Both the position numbers and the translations under genes were made by a program. The notes under the pieces are model-generated. The model did no database searches and was not told the DNA's origin. It saw only the letters and a program-made list of their open reading frames with translations. From positions 2,047,501 to 2,111,500 of the forward strand of contig NC_059402.1 in the NCBI RefSeq assembly GCF_905220565.1: a stretch of DNA of 64,000 nucleotides, in the 5' to 3' direction. The stretch is from Melitaea cinxia (taxonomy: Eukaryota > Arthropoda > Insecta > Lepidoptera > Nymphalidae). How positions within the stretch are numbered: position 1 is the stretch's first letter; each line of letters begins with the position of its first letter. Shown one piece after another: positions 9,700-22,199 of the stretch.

Positions 9700-10690
9700 T
9701 TAATCTTTTAGGTTCAATCTGGCAGAACAGGAATAGTAGAACAAAGCTTGTAGGATACGCGAGGTCCATAAGAAGAAAAACTCTAAATTTAAAAAATTAA
9801 AAATAAAAGAAAATTTAATAACTACTATATTTGTTATATTATTTAGTGGATTAAAGTATGCAAAGTGTGTTAAATAAAGTTAAATTATTCAAAGTTATGC
9901 AGTTCAATTTAGCGGTAGGAGGGCTATGATTAACATTTCACCCCGAGCCCTTTAGTTCACGACACGGTACTGCCTAGAACACGCACGTTGTAAAACGTGT
10001 CATTAAAACTGTTTTTATTTACGCTCCTTTTTAAGGCAAAAAGGGTCAGTTTTTGGATAAATTTCTTTTTTTTTTTACATAATATATGATATTACTTTTT
10101 ATGTGAATACATAACATAAATTATTTTCTTTGGTCACATCATAGCTTTAGAACGTCTTTACAGATTTCATTTATTTATTTTTCTATTTTTCTAATACTTT
10201 CCAGAAGTTCATATAGAATCAAAAAGAGAAACTTGCACAGATTTTAGAAAAATTAGTGATTAATTTCACGCGTTTAACAGTCTGCCACACAGGACAATGT
10301 CATGTCGCATCCGTTTTACGTATAATATAAAAAATGAACCATTTGAGAACGTTAAAAAGTACAAAAACATGCATAAGATTACCAACAAAGGTTTCATGGA
10401 AAGAAAAACTTTAAAAGTTCATCAACGAGCCAGAAAATTCAGGACAGTGTAAAAGTACTTTTTTGTACGAAACTTTGAAAACATACAAGACGTGCCGGGT
10501 TCGCTAGATTAAAATAATATTTAAAAAACGGAAAAATATAGGGCAGTATTTCGTACACTTTGTGTTATTAACACTTTTTTTTAATATTATAAAGCATATA
10601 TAAAAAATACATTACTTTAGAGTGATATTATTTTAGATATTTTAATTAAATACGTGATAATTTAAGCCTAGCACAATTTACACCTATCTT
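9700..10690. other. no gene seen
   Basis: AT-rich spacer. Only a short mixed-composition patch near 9930-9990 stands out. Confidence 0.4.
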
Positions 10691-10694
10691 ACAC

Positions 10695-10885
10695 CTTTTT
10701 TTATACAACTATGACACAAACAAGCGTACGGCTCACCTGCTGGTAAGCGATTACCGTAGCTTATAGACGCCTGCGACACCAGAATCACGGCAAGCGCGCT
10801 GCCGCCCCTACCTCCGATCCCCAGGAGGATCACAACACTACTTGATAGCTGCATTATTTAGCTGTGATCTTTAGAAACAGGCGAC
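10695..10885 (-). repeat. C repeat copy
   Basis: The minus strand contains AGCTACGGTAATCGCTTACC and GTGAGCCGTACGCTTG and ends in an A-rich tail (TTTTTTTATAC on plus). It has the layout of a SINE or LINE 3' end; no tRNA boxes were recognised. Confidence 0.65.
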
Positions 10886-10899
10886 TGTACCTACGTGTA

Positions 10900-11950
10900 T
10901 GTTAAACTTTTTTTTCCTTTTAATTAATAAAAATTTAATTAAAAATTAAAAAAAAAAATAATGTGTATGCGTGTATGTTTAAGTATCGTATTATTTGTAT
11001 CTACGTGTGTATACATTATTATGTATGTGTGCATTTATATATTGTATAATTATGTATTTATTATATATTATAGTTTTATTCTCAATATGTTTAGATTGTA
11101 CACGCGAATTTTGCGACTCTTTTATAAGTTTCCTGTGGCAGGACTACTGGAAGAGATTCCATCATGGGATAAGTAGTGCCTTTGTACCAGCATTGTTTAT
11201 AAGAGCTATTTCCTTTTGCTATCTTAGTGTACTTAAATTGTTAAATAAATAAATAAAAAACCCCGACACAATAGCCTGAGTTACCTTTAAAAAGTAAAAA
11301 ATAATTAAAGAAACTCAATTTTGAAGTACCTAATAAGTGCGTACGAGTATTAATAATTCTAAAAAAATACATCGCGTTGGGGGACCACTACTTATTTATT
11401 ACCTACTATTTATTTTTTCATTAGTATCACATGCCTACCTAAGTCTTTTGTCCGAGCCTTATTATTTTTTGTGTTAAAGTTAAAGTAAATTGATATATGT
11501 TAAAGTACATAAGTACAATTTGGAAAAAAGGAATACTACGGAGCGGGCGGCACGGCGACAGTGTGCAGTGTGTGTAGGTAGGAGCGGTTCCCCAACGCGA
11601 TGTATTTTTATATAATTGTGTCAGTATAAAATTTTCATTAATTTTTGTTAATGAATGTTTGTTTCATTTAAAAAATTTCAAAATTATGTTGTTACAAATC
11701 ATAAAAATCTCATTTTATATTTAATAAACTTTAAAGCTTAACTTTGACTTAGACTTCACTACATAAATGTTATTTTCATTTACGTTTCTGACCATAAAAG
11801 TTTTATTGTAATGCTCAGACTAGACTGGTAATAAAAATACTCTCCCATTATAGCGAGTGGTTGAAAATGTTTACGGCATTAGGTATTCATCCATTTACTT
11901 TAAAATAATTATATGAAATACCTTAAAATAATTAAAATTATTTTAACATA
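10900..11950. other. no gene seen
   Basis: AT-rich. Two overlapping open frames at 10961-11252 are low-complexity (Tyr, Ile, Leu rich) and unlikely to be genes. 11540-11600 is a GC-richer patch of unknown nature. Confidence 0.4.
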
Positions 11951-11954
11951 CACC

Positions 11955-12045
11955 TAAACTTAGAGGCGCAGGGCGGGAATCGAATCCACAACTCGGAAGC
12001 GAATATCTGAGCGGAGGGGTCAATGTGCCAACTGGCTAGAAGTTC
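11955..12045 (-). mobile_element. tRNA-related SINE fragment
   Basis: On the minus strand, CCAGTTGGCACATTGACCCC then GAGTTGTGGATTCGATTCCC form A- and B-box-like blocks of a decayed SINE head. Confidence 0.5.
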
Positions 12046-12049
12046 ATAC

Positions 12050-12650
12050 TAACTAGTTGCTAGTCTAGACAACTAACACTATAAAAGCTATAAGCAAATA
12101 GCTACAGCTAGAACAAGCCAAAAAGAAAACGTTAATAACGCTTCCATCATAAGAATAATCAAACCAATATAATGTGTAGAACACGATTGAAAACACTCAA
12201 TGCAACACTTATTTCTCACTTCAAATCTATAGTTATTCATTCACAATACACACTTTTAACTACATTGAATAAGTTATCACACTAATCACTTATTCGCCAC
12301 CTATCGAGTAGCAACGTTAGCCACACAAACATAATTATTAAACAATAACTGCCTCTTCACTTAAAAATTATCATATTTATAGGACGAAAATCCCGCCAAT
12401 AGAAGAATTACTAATTTAAATGCTAACAAATGCCTGTGCAATGTAAGAACCCATAGAAAAGATGTTAATAGGGTTCGGTAGGCAGCTTTAAGGCGAGGTT
12501 ATCTCATAACATGCTTTGATCTTCGTGAATAAAGGGTTTTTAGAGGGATAGGAACAAACACACCTTTTTCATGTCAAAGTCCTAATATTGCTTTTATAAC
12601 GATATACATATTGTGTATATAAAACAGCCTCCAAAAGTCAAAGCTAGCCG
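12050..12650. other. no gene seen
   Basis: AT-rich, nothing recognised. Confidence 0.4.
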
Positions 12651-12654
12651 AAAG

Positions 12655-12760
12655 GAAAGGGTTGGAGCTGAATCTACTAAGCCACTCCAATGCAAGTTGG
12701 TGTATATTCTTACAAGTTTTCTATCATGAGTAACGAATCGAGATCTAAGGCTTTTATAGC
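12655..12760 (-). mobile_element. SINE-G fragment, very decayed
   Basis: It matches the SINE-G segment at 43640-43720 in order: CACTCCAATGCAAGTTGG, ATATTCTTAC and CATGAGTAACGA. Tail and head are missing. The open frame crossing it (12690-12938) is not a gene. Confidence 0.5.
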
Positions 12761-12959
12761 CTTCCGTGGCACGAGGAGATCCACAAGGACACGTTACTTT
12801 ACTACTACAAGGAAAACAGACTTCTTACAAGAAATAAATATTTATACAAGTTTTTTTAACCATCCGAGCGTAATCATATTTTCGACCGTCACTTTTTTGA
12901 ACCACTATACTGAACGCAGTACTTATATGTATGTATAAATATCAGTTACCATTATTTAC

Positions 12960-13870
12960 TTTCATCCATTACTCACCCGTAATCCACAAACATAATTATG
13001 GTATTATAATTAGTGATTTATAATAAGTAACATTGTATGTACGTATCGTTAATTCTGTAGAAGCTTTGTTATATTCATTAAAGGCTTTCATGATAACTTC
13101 ACTTTTTACTTGTTTCGTATTGTTTCAGATTGGTTATATTTTAGCGCGAATTATGACGGGGAAAATAGGAAAAGAATGTTACACTATAATATAATTCAAT
13201 TACGATTCAGTATTATATTAAAAAAAAGAGAGAATAAAGTATCGAAATAAAAACATATTAACAGCGCAGCGAAGTCTTTTATAGTCATACTGAAGCCGCA
13301 GTGCCACATAAGTAAATTTTTGGCGTTTTAGAAAATTTCTTAACATACGATAGAAAATCGAAAGGCGTCGTGCTCGCTAATTAGAAATAACCAGAAACAA
13401 GCACCGGTATACAAAAACTTTTTAATAAAAGAACAAAGTAGCAATCAACGTAACGGTTTCTATATAAAAACTTTTTGCTCTCACGAAAAGTTGCTACTTT
13501 TGACGTTGGTACGTGCTGTTAGAACTTCAACGACAATATGTATGTATACGTTTACAGTAAAACAATAAGAGCAACTTGATCTTTTATGTAAATATATTTG
13601 ACTTAAGCGATTTTATAAATACGTGTATTATATTCGAAGAATAAGTTTACTATTCTGTATTGGATTATTACTTCAAAAATAATAATATATCAAATATTCC
13701 GGTTTTCGGCAATCCTCATCTAGCACCCACTGGAAATCTTACGTAGATCGATCGTCTGTGATGGACGATCTGTCTGTATTGGACTGTCATGTCCATACGT
13801 ATAAAAAGTCTCTAAGCAAAGATCTTAAAAAAGTTTACTACTGCTTCCACACAAGGCTAATAATTATTTG
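12960..13870. other. no gene seen
   Basis: AT-rich. AAAGTAGCAATCAACG at about 13435 is partly inverted at about 13490-13510, a weak 60-bp hairpin. Confidence 0.35.
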
Positions 13871-13879
13871 TTATTTCAA

Positions 13880-13985
13880 TTATAACTAACCCCGGAATAA
13901 CTACGAAGTTTTTTGCCGATTCTTTTCAGCAGAATCTTCTTTTCAATCCTTCAATAGGTGGTAACTTCACATTAACTTTGATTAA
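13880..13985 (+). repeat. P repeat fragment
   Basis: TTTTTTGCCGATTCTTTTCAG and CAGAATCTTCTTTTC match the P repeat at 42125-42200, a LINE 3'-end-like family. Confidence 0.5.
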
Positions 13986-13995
13986 TTTATTAATA

Positions 13996-14465
13996 ATTGT
14001 GTATGTGGCAAACGAAAATAACCGACTTCAATCACATCGACAAGTAATACAACGCAGGTAGACGAAAAAATAGTCAAGTCAAATCGCATTATCAAAGATT
14101 ACTCCAAAAGTTGTAATCAGATCTCGATGAAATTAAAGGATAATTAAATGTGACTACATCATAAGCATCGGCTTTCGATTACATTAAAAATCATCAAAAT
14201 TGGTACACCCAGTAAAAAGATATGTGGATTTTCAAGGGTTTTCCTCTTTCCCTCGATTTCTTGGGATCCCATTATACCGCATAACTTTTTACTGGGTGAA
14301 CCGATTCTGATGATGATTAGTTTAATACAAAGCTAATACTTGTCACGTTTTCCTTTTAAATTTGAACCAGAGATATGACTTCTTTTTGAGTAATCTTTGA
14401 TTACGCGTATTCACTTGACTATTTGTCTGCCTACGATGTATTACTTTTCAAGACAATTATTCAAT
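13996..14465. mobile_element. two HEL fragments in inverted orientation
   Basis: 13996-14273 is HEL in plus orientation (ACCGACTTCAATCACATCG to TTTCTTGGGATCCCATT). From about 14275 to 14460 the sequence is HEL in minus orientation (ATACCGCATAACTTTTTACT to CTACGATGTATTAC). The two meet tail to tail at the same internal region, leaving a large imperfect palindrome. Confidence 0.6.
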
Positions 14466-14469
14466 TTTA

Positions 14470-14825
14470 TTTTGATGTCGTATTAAAAAAAAAAAATAGA
14501 TAAATAAATAGTTACTTATTTAAAAATATAATATGTTTGTGTTTACTTCTTCAAAAATATTGTGTCAGTTTATGTCTACATAATATAATATCAAGGAATT
14601 TGTTTAAGAAAAAATAAGGGAACGAACAAATGTTACTTTATAATTTACTATATTAATATGAGTTTAGCAAACGATGATTGATGATGGAAAAAGGAAAAGG
14701 GCTAAACCTTTCGAGTCGTTCACTTTGATTCTAAACTGAACAGTCATCCTGCGCCCTGGAAATATATTACGCTGGCAAAGCTGACAATTTAGGCCAATGT
14801 GTATTTATAGGTAAAAAGTACATGT
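14470..14825. other. no gene seen
   Basis: AT-rich, nothing recognised. Confidence 0.4.
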
Positions 14826-14829
14826 TGGA

Positions 14830-14905
14830 TTGTACATGGATGTTTGGCGCAAATTTCGGAAGGCCTATGTCCAGAAGTGGACTGCGATAGGCTGAGGTGA
14901 CATGT
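14830..14905 (+). mobile_element. SINE-B tail fragment
   Basis: Only the RTE-like tail is left: AAGGCCTATGTCCAGAAGTG then GACTGCGATAGGCTGAGG. This is a short 5'-truncated insertion. Confidence 0.6.
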
Positions 14906-17510
14906 TTTAGGTATCTTACAAGTAGTACTTGTATTAGGCACGTTTGTAAATATATATAATGTACGGATCTTATTGACAATGAAATAAAACGATGTGTTGC
15001 TCTGTAAACAAAGATTTATTTGCCTGAGTTATATTCTATGAGAAACTTACACACTATTACACTCTAAACTTAAGTAAAACTCACCTGTAAACAAAGAAAC
15101 GACATTTAACGTTTATTATTCACAGTGTCAATTTCTTTATTAATCTTTTTTAATAATCTAAACAAATTAAATAAGGTTTAGTCTTAACCGCAATATCATC
15201 TTTTCCCAATCCATCAATTTATAATCTCTTCATTTGCATTGACAGCACTGCTTTACGGCCAGTACGTAACATTCAAATCAAAGAAAAGTTTATCTATTTC
15301 TTTACATATATAAACAGATACATGTTTCCCTAATACGAGCTCCTATTTATGAGTAGTCCTGAAGTGGTTATACCATGTTTTGTGGGTGTAAGTATATATT
15401 AATATATTATAATTTGAGTTAATAGTTAATATACATATAACCTTATGTTTCCTTATACGTCTACCACCTTTAATTTATCTGTAGCCGTTCCTTTTTGGTT
15501 GCACTGGTGTTGGCAACAACATAAAAAATAAATTAAATATATCTTATAATGGCAACACCTCGAGCTGTCTAGTTCCTCTTTGAAATACTGTAGTCAACTG
15601 CGGTGTGTGGTTTTGCACCAATTTTTCTTTATAATTAAAACCCAGTGAAATAGTGCGTTAAAATCCCTTTTATTTTATAAAACTCTTTTTTCCGCGTCTA
15701 TGCACTACAGTCCACTCAACGTCTCTCCCATCTTGTTTTTATGGTTTCACCAGCTGGTATAAATCTCTACTAGGGATAAGCACACCCATTATACGCGAGT
15801 CTCAAAGATAATTATATCATATAATTCTGTACGTATAGTAAATTGTTAAAAAAATAATGATATAAAAAAAAAACAAAATATTACTAACGAAATTACGGGT
15901 ACAGTTTATATACAAGGTACAGACTACAAGCTTTATGTTTATAAATTAACTTTTATATTTGCGTAGGTATAATGCGGAAAAGCTAAGTAAAAAACATACA
16001 TAGGTACCTACGTTAAATAATACCCCATCAAAAATATGACCTTTCTCTGGAAAACGAAATGAATTTAGTTATTAAAGCTGGTCAGAACCGTAATGTCTGT
16101 TTAAATAAGCACTTTAGAGGTGAAATGTTTTAAATAAAAGGACAGCGAGTTGTCAGTGACACCGTTTATTCACGACTGACTCGGTCATCGAGCGCGACAA
16201 TCGATGCGTCGATCGACCGTTATATTACAAGAGGAAAATTTGAGTTTCGTTATTAAATTTGACTTGAGCGAACAAAATAATAGAAAGAAGAAAAAATGAG
16301 TTCTTATTTTTTTAATAACGATAACAGCGGATTTCAAAAGTTTATACTTCAATCGTAAAATTAATAATGAATCTCTAAACAAACTCTAACACAAAACAAA
16401 CATAATAGAAAACCTTTTATTTACATAACAAATAAAAGTACTCTGAAACACGCTTATTAAAACGAGTGCGTACACAAAAACAAAAAGCACTTAGATTTGT
16501 TTTCTCAATCAGCATGTTGATATTCCACTTCTGGGCAAAAGCCTGCTCTTTGTTTATAAAAACGGTTAGAATTTTATATGACTCAACGCCATGAACGCAA
16601 CACCCCTCACATGGAAATCTATCCCACGGGACTCATACATTCTTTCGGGACAAAAAGAAGCCTTACATTTTCCACACTACAGCCTTGATTGTGTGTCATA
16701 CATGTATGCACCAAAACTTTCACATTTTCAGTGAACATTGAAGAAACGTCTCTCAACGACACCGTATAATTCCATCCTAAGATGCGGGTACATAAACATA
16801 ATATAACAAGCGTAAAAGTCCACACAGTCACACATACCCGTATGGCCTATACAAATATTTGTTATGTACTGCTATTGACTCTAGTGAAACTTGTCAAACG
16901 CGTGAAGTTTAAATCCATCGTTACGTTTTCTGAATTTTTTCATCTCACTGCGCAATTTTCTAATTTTTTCATTCCTTAAGATCCTTTGACCAGGTATTAA
17001 TAATCAACAAAAAAAAAAGCCTATTTGGTCCAGTCTCACGAATGCTTACGCTTAGCATTTAGCTATCCATTTTTAAAATGGATATATTACAAGTCCGTTT
17101 ATATAATTGTAATCTATTAATTCAGAACATCTTTCATAAGTACATCATGCGTTTGTATATATACAACGAAAAATAAAGAGTTTTACAGCCAGCAAAAATA
17201 AACGCCGGAAAACATATTATGCGAGTGACAGGCGATACGAGGCACGAGAATAAAAAAAATAAAATAACCGGAATGCATTTCTTATTCAAATAACCATACA
17301 GTTTTCCATACGAAGGAAAATTCGATTAAAAACTTTTTCATCTAAAACGGGTGCTTTTTACGAAAATGAGAAATTTTTAGCCAGTACATCTTTTTTATCC
17401 GTTTATTATTTTCAGCATATGATGATAGAAAATCTTTTTTACAGGCTGCGTTTAAAAAATTTATATGTGTGTTATTGGCAAGCTACTAAAATTATGTAAC
17501 AATAAATAAT
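14906..17510. other. no gene established
   Basis: 2.6 kb of AT-rich DNA. A minus-strand open stretch near 16619-16890 includes a hydrophobic run (TFTLVILCLC) and a GTAAGG donor-like site, but it has no ATG in frame ahead of that run and no good acceptor, so it is not annotated as an exon. Confidence 0.35.
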
Positions 17511-17516
17511 AAATGT

Positions 17517-17690
17517 CTCACATTCAATGCCCACTAGGATTTATTATTAGGTCCGAAAATACACACAAAACACCGCAAATGGTCAGGTCATTGCAAGCGT
17601 CTGTACGGCCTAAAAATATGTTTGGCATGAAATAGCCATCGATCCGACGATAGACAGCGCTACAGCCAGTGTTGCAATCGCACTGAGAGT
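17517..17690 (-). mobile_element. SINE-H copy
   Basis: On the minus strand the H body and tail are in order: ACGCTTGCAATGACC, TTTTCGGACC and CATTGAATG. It is heavily mutated; the 60-codon open frame across it is a by-product. Confidence 0.5.
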
Positions 17691-17841
17691 CGTCTGATGA
17701 TGACATAATATGGTTCTTTTAAAGAATAATTGTTAAAGATACTTATTTATTCGTTCTTTTAAACAACATAGAGGTTTAATAATCGCTTTTCCTTTTTCTG
17801 TTACGAGGAGGCCTCAACAAGTTAAACTGAATTATTAACTC

Positions 17842-18172
17842 AGGTAGGGCACAGCAGGATTAATGCTGCTCAAAATCTGGAGCAGTCCGACTGGGGAAGT
17901 ATCTCGATAATCATTCTTAATGCTAAAAATGTGGAGCGGCCCGACTGGGGGGATACCTCGACCTTACAGAAGATCACAGCTAAATAATAGTGCTTTTAAG
18001 CAGTGTTGTGTTTCTGTGGTAAGGTGACCAGAGCTCCTGGAAGTAATTGTGGGTAGGGTCGGCAACGCGCTTGTAGTACTTGTAGTATTGCAGACGTCTA
18101 TAAGCTACGGTAATCGCTTACCATCAGATAAGCCGTACGTTTGTGTGCCGACCTAGTTGTATAAAAAAAATT
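17842..18172 (+). repeat. C repeat, longest copy
   Basis: It starts AGGTAGGGCACAGCAGGA, passes GGAGCAGTCCGACTGGGG, GACCTTACAGAAGATCACAG, AAGGTGACCAGAGCTCCTGG and AGCTACGGTAATCGCTTACC, and ends in GTATAAAAAAAA. The GGAGCAG..CCGACTGGGG segment is present twice (17880 and 17933), a local duplication. The A tail suggests retroposition. Confidence 0.7.
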
Positions 18173-18177
18173 GGCTG

Positions 18178-18420
18178 TCTGTAAAGTTGGTTTACGGACG
18201 ATAGTTTAACGTGAAAACGTCAAAACAAAACATCTCCTCGGATGCATAGACCAATCGAGTGGAAGAGAGATAGATGCGGCGCAAGCGTACAATGAGCGTA
18301 ACGGGACAATGAGTCATGCTTTTTCGTACATGCAGCCGGCGTTAATCGATTTATATTAGACGTCATCACGTCAAAAAGTTCATATTATTAGCTGTACACT
18401 ATGTAATTACGATAATTAAT
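18178..18420. repeat. K repeat (dispersed, class unknown)
   Basis: AGTTGGTTTACGGACGATAG, AACGTGAAAACGTC and AATCGAGTGGAAGAGAGATA are words I recognise from a common lepidopteran repeat. There is no second copy in this window, so the boundaries are approximate. Confidence 0.4.
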
Positions 18421-18424
18421 CGAA

Positions 18425-19190
18425 GTGAAGAAGTGAAGTGAAGAAGTCGATTGAAAACGACTATTTTAAACATTTTATTATGTGACGGTACGAAAGAAAC
18501 ACTTCGATAATAACTAGCATTACAAACAACAGCCTTTATAAAACAGTGTTAAGTTATTACTAAATTTTAATCAATGTAAAAATATACAAATTCTAACAAT
18601 AAAGTTGTCGGTCCCGTTTGCTATCACAGACATTTGATAGTGATCATTACTCGAAATAGTCCTTTGGGTAATGGAACGTTACAGGCTGAATAAGCGCAGT
18701 TTCGACATATATAATTAGACATACATAGACTGGTAATGCGACGGAAATTAAGATTAAGAAATCTAACATTCATTTGGCGTTCGAATTACTTTCTTGGAAA
18801 TACCGTGAATTAAATTAAAAAGTGGTAATTTATTATTAAAACAAGTAGTCTATTTGAACTAATTACAAACTGTACTAAATAGAAAAATATATTTCCGTTA
18901 GAAGTTTTAATAAATGAGCCGGTTCAAGATACACCCTCGACCTCGATGTCGACGGTTCGCGTTGGCATTTCCATAGCAAATATTTAATAACATTATCAAA
19001 GTTAAAATACCCTCAGAGCCGTGATTTCGGAGTGGTGTGCTTGGAAAACTTTGACTCTTTAGCTTGAGTGCGCTTCATCATGTGCAAGTGGTGATGATAA
19101 AAGATTAATTATAATGAAAGATCTTTAAGGTCAGGATCAGATAATGATTACTTTGATGCTAGATGTAAGAAATTTATAATGAGTCAAATC
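18425..19190. other. no gene seen
   Basis: AT-rich. GAAGTGAAGAAGTGAAGTG at 18424 is a short imperfect repeat. Nothing coding was recognised. Confidence 0.4.
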
Positions 19191-19194
19191 TTAT

Positions 19195-19392
19195 ATATGA
19201 TATTCTCGTGTCACAATTTTATTTAAAATACTCCTCCGAAACGGCTGGACCGATTTTTATGAAATTTTGTGTGCATATCGGTTAGGTATGAGAATCGGCC
19301 AACATCTATTTTTCATAGCCCTAAGTTATAAGGGGTGATTAAGGGGGTTGGTAAAACATGGCAAAACAGCGTTTGCGGGATCAGCTAGTACC
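19195..19392 (-). repeat. E repeat (LINE-tail-like)
   Basis: On the minus strand it runs from GATCCCGCAAACGCTGTTTT to TCGGAGGAGTATTTTAAATA. The copy at 55485-55786 has the same order in plus orientation (CGGCAAACGTTGTCTTGCC, GAATCGGTCAAGCCGTTTC). Confidence 0.6.
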
Positions 19393-19394
19393 TT

Positions 19395-20465
19395 GTATAA
19401 AATTATCCAAGGATAAATTATCCTATATACATAATTATGTAGGTCGGATGCAAGCGAGAGGCATGAAATTAAAGTACAAATTTTACATAACATTTCTCAG
19501 CTATAGGTGTACAAAAATCAGTCAAAAAGAAGCAGCAGTTGAGGCACGAGATAAGTTTACAGCAGAACTTAAACTACTTCAATCTGATTTTATCTATGTA
19601 CAACTTAAAAATAGTTAATAATTGTGGTAATAAATTTTATATTTGTGGTTTATTTGCTTCTCGCTTATAATTATTCTGTGTGTATATAAGTACCTGAGTA
19701 TTCAATATTGGAAAAAAAAATGTTTTCTAATAAATAACTACATCAAAAGTTCGGTGACTTTAGTCTTTCAACTTCGAAATTGGCTATTTCAAGGGCAGGG
19801 CAACGTTTTACGCGCGGGTTGATACTTAATATTTCAAAGAGTACTCGGTCTTAACTGTTATAGCACTTACTGTATATTTTAAACATTCTAAATCTTAATA
19901 ATTATACCAATTATCATCGAAATGTAGTTTTATTTTTTGGACTTGCAAAAACTTTATTGTATGAGTACATTTAATATAAGAAAATGACTAATTTTTTTCA
20001 CTTTGATTAATTTTCTAACTTTAGGTACCTCCATGCTTTTGATTCTAGTTAATTATAATAAATAAAATTTATGACTTTTATTAACAGAGTTTTTTTTTCA
20101 GCTTATAATCGCTTGAAAATCGAAGACATCATTTATACAATTTTATAGAATTTATACTAAACTGTCCGTAATACTAAAAAGTTACTTTTTATGTTCGGTA
20201 GCTCTTTTGTTCCGCTGGTTATTTATTTAACAACTTTATAGGCTACAAAATGTCACGCTAGAACTGATAAGGAAAAAACAGTAAACATAAACGTGGGTCA
20301 CACCTTCACTCGGGTTACTACAGGTTATATGTAACGTCAGAAAAACAAGCTGCTACACTACCAATCGTTGGTTCAATAACCGCTCATGACAAAATATTCT
20401 ATAAGTCTTACTAATATTTATCATGGACTGGGAATTTGTTTATGTTTCCGGATACTAGACACGAG
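19395..20465. other. no gene established
   Basis: It starts with an open frame (19358-19618) that begins inside the E repeat. Its lysine-rich translation shows no recognised domain, and a host gene is unlikely. The rest is AT-rich. Confidence 0.35.
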
Positions 20466-20467
20466 TT

Positions 20468-20772
20468 TAGAATTTTTTTTACACCACTCGGTAGCAAACA
20501 AGCATACTGCCCGCCTCGTGGTAATCGTTTACTTGTAGCCTGTGGATACCAGCAACCGCGGGAGCATAGAAATCACGTTGCTGACCCTACCACTGCTATC
20601 AAAGTTCATCTCTAGTAACTCTCGTTACCTTACTCATCACAGGAATAGAACACTAATTAAGAGCATCATTATTTGACTGTGGTCTCCTGCAATTTTACCG
20701 ATACTTTCCCACCGGACTGCTTCAGACTTTGAGCTAGAATTTTCCTCTTGGGCCTTTAAAATTATTAAATCT
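20468..20772 (-). repeat. C repeat copy, diverged
   Basis: The minus strand contains CTACAAGTAAACGATTACCA and AACGAGAGTTACTAGAGATG at the positions of the C consensus, then CCGGTGGGAAAGTATCGG. SINE-B is inserted just beyond it. Confidence 0.5.
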
Positions 20773-20782
20773 ATATATTAAT

Positions 20783-21112
20783 CCGGCCATTGGTCGGCTT
20801 CTTAAGTTCCAAGGTGGTAGTGGAACCTTGTTATCCCTTAGTCGGCTCTTACGACACCCATGGGAAGAGAGGGGGTGGCTATATTCTTTGGTGCCGTAGC
20901 CACACAGCATACCACCATCAACCGCTGGCTTTGAAACACACAGGCCGAAGACGGGCAGCAGCGTCTTAGGTGCGACAAAGCCAGCCCTGCCGTTACCAAC
21001 CCGCCTGCCTAGCGTGGTGACTATGGGCAACACACATGAGTTCACGCATTTTTGGCGCGAATCGGTGGAGGCCTATGTCCAGCAGTGGACAGCAATAGGC
21101 TGGGATGATATG
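20783..21112 (+). mobile_element. SINE-B copy with inverted 5' half
   Basis: 20931-21112 is the 3' half in plus orientation (CCGCTGGCTTTGAAACACAC to GAGGCCTATGTCCAGCAGTG). 20783-20930 is the 5' half in minus orientation (GGCTTCTTAAGTTCCAAGG to GCCGTAGCCACACAGCAT). The whole is flanked by one 10-bp duplication, ATATATTAAT (20773-20782 and 21113-21122), so both halves arrived in one event, as in twin priming. Confidence 0.8.
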
Positions 21113-21124
21113 ATATATTAATAG

Positions 21125-22055
21125 TAAAGCAAAAACTTAGCACCCATTTTTACGAAAACTGAAGAGAAGAATGCTAATATTTCTATTAAAATATACAAAA
21201 TATCAATTAAAAAAAAAAAAAAAAACTACACACACTACCATGTATTTGGACACGCACACGCATATACACTACTCTTTTGTTTATTATTATAGAAGTACAG
21301 TTTTTGACAACAGAACCTAAAAATGTTAAAACTTATAATTTAAATTAATTATGGTCGAATTTCGACCACTGGGCGACCATTAATCAGTATTTAATCTACG
21401 GTCTGTTAAGCTTGAGAGAAATATATTTATTTAATAAATAAAATAATTTAATATTCGTTAATACATTTATTTATAAACAACAAAACTATTACTGTTTTTG
21501 CGTTTTTGAACCCAATAAATATTAAAAAATAAATAAAATTAAGATATATAATCAAGGCAATAGTTGCAATATTAGTCACTAGACAAAAGCCAGAAAATTT
21601 AAGGAAAATTCGAACTTAAATCGTTCGTAAAGACAGTCCCGACAGTTTTATAGTTGTGTCTGGACGTGCGTGACTCAACCAGGAAAGGGCGCCGTCTACG
21701 CACCCCAACGAGAGAGATGGGTATTAATCACTTTTAGAGATACCTCGAAAAGTGGAAACCTTTTGTTGCATTCATTAAAACGATAAATCAAAACGTGTTG
21801 TCCATTTTACATTTATCGCTGTTTGAAGTTATTTGCATTCATAGTACCAACAGAAGCTTTTATTGTCGACGGTGGCGTTTGTATTTTAAAAGTCAATAAT
21901 ACGATTTACCCAGTTTTGCTGAGTCACTAATCATTTTAAAATCATTTACGTTTTGTAAATAAAATGCAGTATTGATAAAATTGTTTTTGTATAGGTACTT
22001 AATAATATAAGAAAATTTAATAATATTACAATAACAAATAAATTATTGTTTCCCA
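21125..22055. other. no gene seen
   Basis: AT-rich, with a poly-A tract at 21208-21225 that may be the tail of an unrecognised retroposon. Confidence 0.4.
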
Positions 22056-22059
22056 GACT

Positions 22060-22145
22060 AGCTATAACCCATTGCACCCGTGTTAATTTGAAGAAGCTTT
22101 TCCTTAAATTAACGCTTGTGGAACCGCAGGGCACAGCTAGTACAG
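22060..22145 (-). repeat. LINE-tail-like repeat fragment
   Basis: The minus strand reads CTAGCTGTGCCCTGCGGTTC then AATTTAAGGAAAAGCTTCTT, the start of the same common repeat type as 6685. Confidence 0.45.
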
Positions 22146-22199
22146 TTTTATAAAATAAAAACACGTATTTCGTTCATTCATTTGACTTTGACGATTTTT

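Noticed and set aside
16619..16890. Minus-strand open stretch with a hydrophobic run and a GTAAGG site, looking like a signal-peptide exon on the same strand as the Ig exon
   Set aside because: The apparent start is GTG, not ATG; no in-frame ATG precedes the hydrophobic run and no convincing acceptor was found.
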